DNA of 64,000 nucleotides from positions 402,734 to 466,733 of the forward strand of contig RPFO01000648.1 of NCBI GenBank assembly GCA_009746045.1, given 5' to 3'. The notes beneath the pieces are model-generated. The model was not told the DNA's origin. It ran no database searches and saw only the letters and a list, made by a program, of their open reading frames with translations. Origin of the DNA: Mesostigma viride (lineage: Eukaryota; Streptophyta; Mesostigmatophyceae; Mesostigmatales; Mesostigmataceae). Position 1 is the first letter of the stretch; every line of letters begins with the position of its first letter. The position numbers and the translations under genes were made by a program. Below, piece after piece: positions 55,209 through 64,000 of this stretch.

Positions 55209-58200
55209 CCGACAACTCTCTAAGTCATTCCACAGTGCTAGCATGCCAGGCGTCCCATATCGGTTGTCCCACCTAAGGTGAGGGTCCTATGCCAGACCCC
55301 CCAAAACCATAATATGGAATAACATGCAAAGCTGGTCTGGGGGCACCCAAACAATCATTTTGCCATGTAAATGGGATGTGTGGGGATCCATCCCACCCAC
55401 TGATGGGGGGTGTATACCCCTTTCAGTGCCCGGTATTACGCAAAAACGGACAACAGACGCTACTTTAGGGGCATATCCCCTAGGACAATTGGGGCAAAGT
55501 TACTCATATTTCAATATATTTCAATATACTATCATATAAATTGAGGTTGCCTACCTATGTGTTGGAGCCCCGGAATGTTGAGTATTAATTCACCCCTAAG
55601 AAAGCACTATTTGAGGCTGCAAAACATAAATCAAATCATAGACACATAGTTAGAGCCTGGGGAGACAAAATCAAATACTACACATATCGACAAGTAATGC
55701 CACAAAGTTTGAGCTCATTCTGACTACAAACGTGCGAGGAGTGGCGTTTCGCATGCAGTTGGCCACCTGTGCAGACGCTAAGGAAGGCAAATGTGAGCAC
55801 ACCACCACTTCCTATGCCACCCAAGCAAGAGGCTCCAGACCATGCCCAATGCGACCACAACGCACAAGGAGGTGGTTGGGCACCTCATGTGTGCTTGCCT
55901 TACCTTGGCACAGGCAGCCTTACACGTGTGTGCACAGCAATGAGGCAGGTAGCTCTGCGTGGCTAGCCAACACTTAAAAAGCATATCCCAGGTTTTTGTT
56001 GTTAGCATCATACCAAAATCAAGCTGTCCAATGCGAATACATTCTAGAAAGCCATATCCATTGATTGCCCAACCAATGGAACAACAGACAGTCCACAGAG
56101 AAAGCATACTTACCATAAATGCTGCGTGCCAGGGCTTCTTACCATCGTTACTTTGCCTTGCTAGCTTATGGTAGGGCTCTCCCATAATTCAGTGGAAGAG
56201 AGGCCAAGAAAAAAATGATAATCCCTACCTACATGCAGTTCCACCCATGCAGTATGCCCCTCAGAATGCCCACTATCGCCTCTCTTTCCAGCCCAATTGT
56301 TTGCTAAGGAACAAGCTCAAACCCGCGAGCCTCTAAAAAACAATAAGCCGCTGATAAGAAAGGCTGCGTCAGTATTCACACAAAACTGAGTGCTGTTAGC
56401 TGCATCCTTCCAGGAAACCACTCAACGAATCCCTGACAACTTGCCGGCATGCCACGGCTCACGCTTTGACACGTCCCAGCCATGCAACCTAGATAAAACC
56501 ACTAAGAGCTGCCAGGAATCTGGCGATGCGCAACACAGAATGGCATGCTACTTGGCGCTAGCTGCACAGAAAGAAGCCGAAAACTCACGTTGATGACCCT
56601 TTAAGGAAGCGAAACATTTATAAGGCGACGTTGAGCACACGTTCGTACCATTACCGGCATTGTCCTTCGCCCAGCGGCGCAAGAAAGACCAACCTTCCAT
56701 GGAAAGATAAAACAGGCATCCCGCAAGCCTGGAGAGTGTCTTACCGATGATGACGGACATCTTGCCAAAACCCAGAAAAATTTTTCAAGCTTTGCTAATA
56801 AGAATGTAAACGCATCCTAGAAGCTGATTGAAGCCAATCAAACCTGACAATCACCGCCGCTAGCGTGCATTCTAATTTATACCTCGCGACGAAATTTTCG
56901 GATCGGACCCCCATGGCGATGGTTATTAATAATATCATCGACACTGCAAAACGCACAAACTCTGCTATGAAGAAACATCATAAACTCGTCGTCTTTGAGA
57001 TTCGCGCATTTTCTCTGCATGCAGCGCATGCTATCCTTGTCTAGCAAGTATCTTTTTCTAGGTGGCCTGAAAGCACGTCGCCATGCCCAGCTCCTGTGGG
57101 GGTGCGCGCATCGTGCACCACTTTTTCACAGTGCGGACGGGTACCGCCAGAAAATTCGCGCCGGGACCGTCACCTTGTGTACCACGCAGCAGGTCGTGGG
57201 CAACATGCACCGTGTGGGGTGGCCGGGTGCCATTGTGGTGGTGGTGTCGTGCAAGGCAGCTGCCTGCTCATCTATGCCACGCAAACTGATCAATTCGCTC
57301 ATGGCATGCTTCCAAACGCATGATGCAGGCGGAGGAGGCAGCCATTCGGGAGGTGCTACAGCAGGCAGGGACGCGGCCGCCTGCTGGTGTGCTGGAGGAG
57401 GACGTGGAACATGCTGGTGGCTGCGTGGGGCCGGAGCTGGCAGCGCCACCCACAACGATTGCTGCTGGCGAACGCAGCACTCACGTGGAGCATGGGCTTC
57501 TGTCGATCGATGTGGGAGGGGATGTAGCGATGGGCATGGAAGATCATGTGGAAGCTCCGGTGGCTCCTCCATGACGGATGAGGGAGGGGATGGGGGAGGA
57601 GCGCAAGCAAAGCGGGAGCAATGTGTGCGCACGCACACCAGTCTGGCAGGAGCGATGACGCTTGTTATTTACCGTTGTTAGCACCGCCACGGAGGCTTGT
57701 GCTCCATCTCGAACGTGTCCCTATTGTGTGTGGAGAGGAGGGAGGACGCCCCCCCTTATAATCGCACCAGAGCGCGCTGCCCGGCGCCAGCCAAAGTGGA
57801 AAATGGCCGATTGCACTCCGCGAGCAAACGGGGCTGCGCTGGGTCGAAAACAGCTACTTTGGCAGTGTGCTACAAGCTACATCGCTCGTACGACACGTGG
57901 CACTGTTAGTTGCAGCTCTGACAAGTGGCACACTTACTAGCAGCTCTTATCAGCAGATCTTAGTAGAAGCATTTAGTAGCAGCAGTTCAATGGTCTTTTC
58001 ATCGTTATGTACTACTAACAACGCTCCGGTTTCAGGCCGGTCGTGGGTATCAACTGGTGCAACATCCAACGAGGGTTGGTCGTAAGACGTCAGCAGCAAT
58101 TGACGATGCCTGATGCCTGAAAGGTTTATACATCCTGCTTACAATGAGGTGGTCGTTCTGGTACTGCAATGCAGTGGGGACTGGAAACCCACATGTTTAT

Positions 58201-58915
58201 AAAACCCGATGCAAGTCGGAGACTCGACAACTGTTGACGCTCAGTTCTCAGCGTCAGTCAGTTGGATCCCACGCCGGATATTGACAGACAGAGATAATAA
58301 CCGGCCGAGGGCCGAAGAAGAAGCTATATTATTACTAGGGAACTAGGCCACGACGTGTACGGTTGCATCTTTCATCAGTTCTCAGCGTACAGCAGGGTCA
58401 AAGCTGACTCCTGCACTTCAAATCAAACGCCTGACCAAGCTAGCAGGATCACCAGAGTGCACTTCCCTTCCTACCATACCAGGTGCTGGACTGGCGGGAG
58501 GAGTGCCTCCTGAACAAAATTTTCCCTGGTGCCGCTTTCAAACATTTTGACGAGAGCGCGCTCCGGAGCCAAAACTGTGGCGCTGGATCCGTTTTGGCCG
58601 CTTTTGGGAGCTCGCTCGACGCCACGAGGAGCGGCGCCGGATCAGTGCCAGAGTGTGCTGTTTTGCCTGGACGTCCGGCTCCCGCCTGTAGAGCATACAA
58701 GGCTTTGGTAACAGCCAAGGGCGCAGAAAAGCCAAGTGATTTTTTATCACATTCGAGGTATATATCTTTAAAATTATAATAACTTACATCAGATTGAAAG
58801 CACCCAATCAAACATGAACAAAGCCAACGCTAACAAGAGATACCACGACAAAATTGCTACAGCCGGCATGGGACACTCATCCACATCTCGGAATGAAGGA
58901 AAACAGCCTAGTAAC
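55209..58915. other. Long region without an assignable gene
   Basis: 3.7 kb. AT-richer DNA at 55.2-56.9 kb shows nothing beyond short frames. At 57.08-57.57 kb plus-strand frames rich in Gln, Ala and Glu (RMMQAEEAAIREVLQQAGTR, then an acidic stretch to a stop at 57574) look mildly coding and could be one exon, but no partner exon or homologous family is seen. 58.1-58.9 kb holds nothing recognisable. Confidence 0.35.
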
Positions 58916-60050
58916 CGTGCTGCGCCGCAAAGTCAGCCCGCGTGCGGCGGAGCAAGATATCAGCCATAGCCCGGGTAAGCGCTACCGAAAGGCGTTGCAT
59001 GGCGCCAGTACGATGTCCAGGTCCGCGCTGACCGAGGGGCCCGCTGGCCCTCCAGGTCCAGGCGGTCCTCCCGGAGCCGGCAGCACTCCTTAAAGAAGCT
59101 GGCGGTCAGGGTCCCCATCGCATAGGTATACATCTATGGATTCATGCCCAGGAAGCTAGGTAAACCTGCCATGAACTACACCCAGATGTTGCTGGCCGAC
59201 CTAGTGGTCCCAGCTCAGTTTGAACACCGCATCCACTCCCTCTCCCTTCTTTGGACTGCCATGCAGAACAAGAAGCGGTGGCAGAAGGTTGTCCAGGCTC
59301 ACACGCCAGCCCCTTTGGGCAAGCCACCCCCCCCCAAGAGGAAGGGGCGTTTTGCTGAGTAGTGTAGTAAGGATTTTCTAGACTAGATAGCTTAGAGTTA
59401 GGTTAGTTCAATTACGCGGCTTCCTCCCCCTCCACCCATCCATGGAATATGTGCTACATGATCTCCCAACGGAGGCATGTTATAATTTAATAATATAATT
59501 TAATTTAATTTAAATGCCCAAGTTATTCATGAAGAGTTCAATGCCTTTGGCCCTAAGACCGCAGAATTTTTCCACGAGTGCTGCCAGCTCAGCTAGAACT
59601 GGCTCGACCTCGAGGGCCATGCAAACCGCTCCGTGGTCAGCCCGCACGTGGTCCTCCTAAATTGGCGCGGCAGCGCCTCTCTTTCCCAGCTAGGGCCGAT
59701 GCTGTACAGGCCCCTTGAACGGGCCCCGGGACTCCTGTGTGGGTCCTGGTCCTAGTTCTGCTGGAGTGTTGTTCTGGGCTTAATACTTGCTGTCTAGGTC
59801 GCTAGTTTCTTAGCTAGTTTCTTTCACTTGCATTGTTTGGGAATTGACATTCTCAATGAATGTATATATATTTTCTTGAAGGAGTGCTGCCGGCTCCGGG
59901 AGGACCGCCTGGACCTGGAGGGCCAGCGGGCCCCTTGGTCAGCGCGGACCTGGACATCGTATTGGCGCCAACGCCTTTCGGTAGCGATTACCCGGGCTAT
60001 GACTGACATCTTGCTCCGCCGCACACGAGCTGACTTTGCGGCGCAGCACG
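58916..60050. repeat. Inverted pair of about 175-bp repeats
   Basis: 58916-59096 on the minus strand matches 59877-60050 on the plus strand at roughly 95% (shared GAGTGCTGCCGGCTCCGGGA, CTGACTTTGCGGCGCAGCAC). Each carries frame-damaging differences. Between them lies a LINE 3' end, so the pair may mark element edges or a fold-back arrangement. Confidence 0.7.
59130..59512 (+). mobile_element. LINE 3' end (last ORF2 codons, 3' UTR, tail)
   Basis: It encodes GKPAMNYTQMLLADLVVPAQ, an HRIHSLSLLW stretch and a basic PPPPKRKGRF C-terminus ending at 59362. A 3' UTR follows with the CTCCCAACGGAG hairpin core (59463-59474) and an (AATTT)n tail (59487-59512). The same C-terminal block occurs, damaged, in the LINE at 38.4-38.6 kb. 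It is 5'-truncated. Confidence 0.7.
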
Positions 60051-60224
60051 GATATTAGGCCGTTTTACTTCATTCCGCTGTGTGGATCGAGTGTCCCATG
60101 CCGGCTGTCCTTGTTTTGTTGTGGTATCTCTTGTTAGTGTTGGCTTTGGTTATTTTTATGTGGGTGCGCCTTTACTCTGATGTAAGTATTTATATATTTT
60201 TCATATATATACTTTCTCACAAGT

Positions 60225-60398
60225 CCGATTGCAGCTGTGGCATGCCTCTGGCCGAAGGAGAAAGGGGGTCCCTGCCCTTTCTTCCTGTTGTGCACACACA
60301 GGGATTAATATTGCCCTCTGGTGCTTTGTGCACAGGGATTAATATTGCCCTCTGGTGCTTTGTGACTCCCCAATGGGAGCACGAGTTTAATTAATATT
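60225..60398 (+). mobile_element. SINE-like copy with internal duplication
   Basis: Plus-strand copy of the 42085-42374 family (GCAGCTGTGGCATGCC, CTGTTGTGCACACACAGGGA), with one roughly 39-bp block duplicated, then the hairpin (60362-60382) and a short TTTAATTAATATT tail. Confidence 0.65.
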
Positions 60399-61905
60399 TT
60401 CTCAGATTGCAGGGAATGAGCTGCTCGTCTACATATTGAGAGGCCTTGACGTCTATCGACATACATGCATCTCACTTGACCCCAATTTTTGGTTCAGCTT
60501 CGTTATTTTGGCAATGCCTGTTCGTCAATATCATATGAATGCGCAGCATAAGTTTTACTATTGCTACATTATTTTATTTTGTCGCGGCATGGCTTTGCGG
60601 CTCTAGGAGTGGGATCTGCCTAACTCCCCTTTCCGCCCATTTGCCTTCGCGGCCGGCTGTCGGAGAGAGAGCAACGGGTCGGCAGTGTGCAAGGTTCGCC
60701 CTGCCTCGCGCTGCTGCCTCCGAAACCTCCTCAGACTCGCACGCATTTCTCATGTGTGCAGACGCACATTCATTCTACCTGGCCACCCGAGCCAACCGTC
60801 GGCGTCGCCTCGACGACCCCTCATGCATATGATGAAAAGGAGCAAGGGCATCCAAGCTTCTCTCACTGCCACCGGCTGGAGGGCAGGCCACACTAGAAAA
60901 CTTTCTCTGCACCATGGTGTATATGTCACCGGCCTGTACTCAGATCGCAAATTTGCAAAGAAGTCGAGAACTTGTGAACAACCCTATTTGGAGACTGGGT
61001 ATGATGTTGGCACTTGGGCGATTTAGTCAACCAGGGGCGAGGGGAACTTCAGTCTGCCATGCACAAAAGACGCTACAACTGAATGCCGGCCCATTGAAGG
61101 CCTCCAGTGGAAGGGAGCAGCACAATGGCAAATGAACAGCAGACTCGAGGCACCGTACGATATGGGCAATAATGCGACTGTAAGATGTACGCTTCAAGGC
61201 AGTGACGTCACTGTTAGACGCATCCGCAGCACGGAACTATGCATGTACTCTTTGTTCAACTGGTAGAGAAATTCAAAGGAACACATTTTGGATAAAATGT
61301 TGTACTGCTTTCAGCAGAGAAATCATGAATAAGTTCAACGTCCGTCTTGGGATATAAACATCCTCGCAATAGCAGCAAGGAACTTTGAACCAGTTCTGGG
61401 ACGTACTCTTGCGTCAGCTAACTCCTAAAATTAACCGAGAGTCTGCCAAACACTGGCAGAATAGACACCGACCTGTGCCATCACCCACATTGCAGGAGGA
61501 AACAGATCTATGATGATCACGGTCCACCCAGGCACGCCTGCATTGCTAACCACTGCAGCATGCATACATGTGCGTGTGCGCACTAGCTCCGGAATGAGTC
61601 GCATATTCTCTCCACCTCCAGCGTCGCCTGCAACATGCAACAGGAACGCGGCACAAGGTGCGCATACGGTAGCCACATCAAAAACTCAGAAATGTGGGCC
61701 CAATCTGACAAAACACACACAAGCTGGCCAACCAATGGCGTGGCTGGCACGGATGCGTCCTGGAAGCAGTGCTGGCCCACACGTGTTTCCTTGCCCAAGC
61801 AGTCAATGCCCTGGTACCCATGACATCCATGATGACCCGCTGTACCCCTTCCATCCGCACATTCCGCGTGCCGTCTGTCGAATTCAACCGCATACAGCGG
61901 CGACC
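60399..61905. other. Region without an assignable gene
   Basis: A decayed fragment at about 60850-60910 resembles the ORF1-element 3' UTR (AGCTTCTCTCACTGCC, GGGCAGGCCACA). On the minus strand at 61.64-61.47 kb, following a plausible acceptor, an exon-like stretch encodes MRLIPELVRTRTCMHAAVVS and a hydrophobic continuation; it lies beyond the stop codon of the profilin-like gene and remains unassigned. Confidence 0.35.
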
Positions 61906-63480
61906 TTATAGAGCCTGTTCCATCCACTTTTGTAGCTCTGTAACCGTGGCCACCGGTACACACGGTGTAGTTAAGACCTGTGCAACAAAAGACCAGTGGG
62001 TGTAGAACGGGCTGACAAAAGGGAATAGGACAGACAGACTGCAGCAGGAGATTCAAGCGCCAAATCAAGCAAGCCCTGCAGCACCATTGTCCTGTTGCGC
62101 TGAGAGCACTATTACCCTTGCTTTGCAGCATACGTAGGATGATAGTGTGCACAGATGTGAATCGTCATAAATACTAGAAAGAGCAATACCTAGCATAGGG
62201 TGATGCGGTGTAATAGCTACATACAACAGAAAAATGCCAAAGACATCCAAAGAAAAGAAAAATTGCAGAGCTTCATATGGGCACTTCCCCCCCCCCTCTA
62301 CTCCCCCACGCACCGCCTGTGGCAGCACGCCTCGATCGAACGTGGCCACGAGCACACCAAAGGGCAGCTGGCTGACGCACAGGCCCAGCGCGCGCCCGCG
62401 GGAGAGCGCGCACAGGCTGTAGCCGCCGCGCCGCACGACATGCAGCTGCTGCCCCAACAGCCAGAAGCTGCGGCGACCGAGGGGGGCAACGCCAGCGGGG
62501 GTGGTGGCAGAGAGGGCGTCATCCTCCGCTTGCCTGCTCGGCGGTACACCACCATCGGCATGCCTTGCACCAAGGGCCGCTGCGTCGCTGACCCTGGCAG
62601 CACCCAGGGGGCCGCCTTTCCCGCGTGCAGGACCGCAGCTACCCGCCACACCGCCCACCTCTGCAGGGTCCCATACCTCCCCCGCGTCAAACAGGCCAAC
62701 AAACTGGCGCCCGTCACCCGTCTGGTCCATTCCCTGGCCGTCACCCGCGCCCCTGGTGGCATCACTGCCGCGTTGATGTGGGTCATGAGACCATCGGGGG
62801 GGGGGGCGGCCGCGCCTGCAGGGTGGGGGGGTGTCCCCTGGAACAGCCTCCGCAGGACGCCCTGGGAGACGAGGCAGGCGCCCTGCGGCTGCAAGTAGCA
62901 AGCGAAGATGTGTGTGCCACGCAAGCACAGAGAGGCAGACGGGTGAGGCGTGCTAGTAGCGCACTTCAGGTGCAGCTACCTCTGATGGACTGGTCCTATC
63001 TGCTCGTGCTCTTTCACGCATGTGGGTGCTGGTAAGCGCTGCGTCCGCCCCTCACGGCCCCAGACATGCCATCGGGCGCACTCTCTCTGGCAAGGGAATC
63101 AGGCTGAGCTTAGCCACTGCGTGCGGGGATGAGGTCAGCCACTGCGTGGGGGGATGAGGTCAGCCACTGCGTGGGGGCCGGCAGGCTCTAGGAACTGCAC
63201 AATGGTCGGCTCTAGGAACTGCACAATGGTCGGCTCTAGGAACTGCACAATGATCGGATCGTTCCGTTTGCGCGTATGGGTCGCTCGTCGCGTATGGGTG
63301 CAAGGGCCCTGATAAATGGCTCCTGATAGACGTTTTTCCACCCGGGGCCACACAGGTGCAACCCCAAGCCACCCCTTTTTCTAATTAGCCCCCAGCGTAC
63401 GCCACCCTGTTCCCACGCACCAGCAGCAGCGCGTAGCCTGAAAGGATGCCACGCCGCAGCAGGTCTGCGGCTAAGGGCAG
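61906..63480 (-). CDS. Possible divergent profilin (exons only partly resolved)
   Basis: Three or four minus-strand exons. A first one ending about 63421 encodes LAADLLRRGILSGYALLL, like the profilin N-terminal helix and first strand. A middle one near 62700 encodes QFVGLFDAGE. One at 62467 or 62448 to 62314 encodes QLHVVRRGGYSLCALSRGRA, then LGLCVSQLPFGVLVATFDRG and VLPQA. The last, 61977-61906, continues in phase to VPVATVTELQKWMEQAL and a stop, resembling the C-terminal profilin helix. The order of helix, strands, xVLVATFD strand and terminal helix fits the family, which binds actin monomers and proline-rich ligands. Start, exon 1 donor and the middle exon limits are unresolved, and sequence similarity is weak. 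Confidence 0.35.
63121..63250. repeat. 25-bp and 24-bp short tandem repeats
   Basis: Three GGGGATGAGGTCAGCCACTG units, then three GGCTCTAGGAACTGCACAAT units. Confidence 0.88.
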
Positions 63481-63834
63481 AGCATCGTCGCAGCCAACAA
63501 GGTGGCATCGCAGCAAGTGGTGGGCCAACAAGCAGGGGCAAGGGGGGGGGGGGGGGCAGAGAATGGGGAGTGAGGGGTCAGAACGGCACCAGCGCTTGCA
63601 ACCAGCGTCATGCCAGGGCTGAGGCAGAGAGGCACCGCTCCACCGCAAGCATGCGTGCATGGGTGCACTTGTGCCCATGGCCCACCGTGTGTGAACTAGC
63701 ACCTGGTGGTCCACCAGTAAGTGAGTGCGGCGGCCATCCCACCTCCAAGGCCAGGGTGGCATTCCAACTCCAAGTAGGCAAGTGTGGTCCGTACCCGTAC
63801 CGACAGCTGTCTCTACCTTGACAGCAGGATAACC

Positions 63835-64000
63835 GACGCACCGCCACGGTGCCTATGACACCGTGCCACTAGTGCGCCGCCGGTGGCTATGACACTATGC
63901 CGCTATGGCGCCAACAGCGGCTATGACACCATGCCACTAGTGCGCCAACAGCGGCTATGTCACCATGCCACTATAAGGACAGGAGGCATGCCCACACATG
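63835..64000. repeat. 34-bp repeat reaching the window edge
   Basis: About four and a half units with GGCTATGACACCATGCCACT and AGTGCGCCAACAGC. The array begins near 63835 and continues to at least 63975, so it may extend outside. Confidence 0.85.

Noticed and set aside
62065-62928. Single 287-codon minus-strand frame
   Set aside because: Only parts resemble a conserved family; a competing frame is open over the same stretch and the conserved C-terminus lies in a separate exon, so it is not one continuous gene.

Overview
This window is nuclear DNA from a eukaryote, most likely a chlorophycean green alga of the Chlamydomonas/Volvox/Haematococcus type. The evidence is GC-rich exons with GT-AG introns, an EGF-exostosin gene of the kind expanded in volvocine algae, TGTAA-type 3' signals behind one gene, and introns filled with minisatellites. 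The species cannot be fixed from sequence alone. Nearly all of the long open frames here are tandem-repeat artefacts; the real genes are split into short exons, and I reconstructed them by reading phase-compatible exons on both strands.

Layout. 0.2-5.1 kb is a three-layer transposon nest: an ORF1-type retroelement is split by a TTAA-flanked DNA element, which is split by an ORF1-only retroelement. 5.8-22.6 kb (minus) is a WDR13-type WD40 gene with 11 exons (449 residues); more than 90% of the gene is intron, and almost every intron carries its own minisatellite, including a 4-kb array of a 20-bp unit. 24.3-36.6 kb (plus) is an exostosin-like (GT47) glycosyltransferase gene with three EGF-like modules (13 exons, 906 residues), divergently oriented from the WDR13 gene. 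36.9-45.6 kb is a second transposon district. It holds a 268-bp duplication, an ORF2-bearing LINE interrupted by a 1305-bp hAT element with a perfect 8-bp target-site duplication, and two ORF1-only retroelements nested in opposite orientation, one itself hit by a SINE-like element. 45.7-52.4 kb (minus) is a RAD9 checkpoint-clamp gene (10 exons, 555 residues). 52.4-58.9 kb is poorly resolved; two matched exons at 54.8-55.2 kb end an unidentified plus-strand gene. 58.9-60.4 kb is LINE and SINE-like debris. 61.9-63.5 kb (minus) holds exons of a possible divergent profilin.

The host genes do not form a pathway. RAD9 is a DNA-damage checkpoint protein, WDR13 a WD40 scaffold, the exostosin-like protein a secretory-pathway glycosyltransferase, and profilin an actin-binding protein.

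Two themes stand out. First, at six splice donors in three different genes the exon end plus its 5' splice site has been tandemly duplicated into the intron, sometimes in frame, so minisatellites appear to be born at exon-intron junctions. Second, the LINE, an ORF1-only element and a SINE-like family share a 3'-terminal hairpin core, as if the non-autonomous elements copy the LINE's 3' recognition signal; other ORF1-only copies end in a different conserved hairpin before a (TTAA)n tail.
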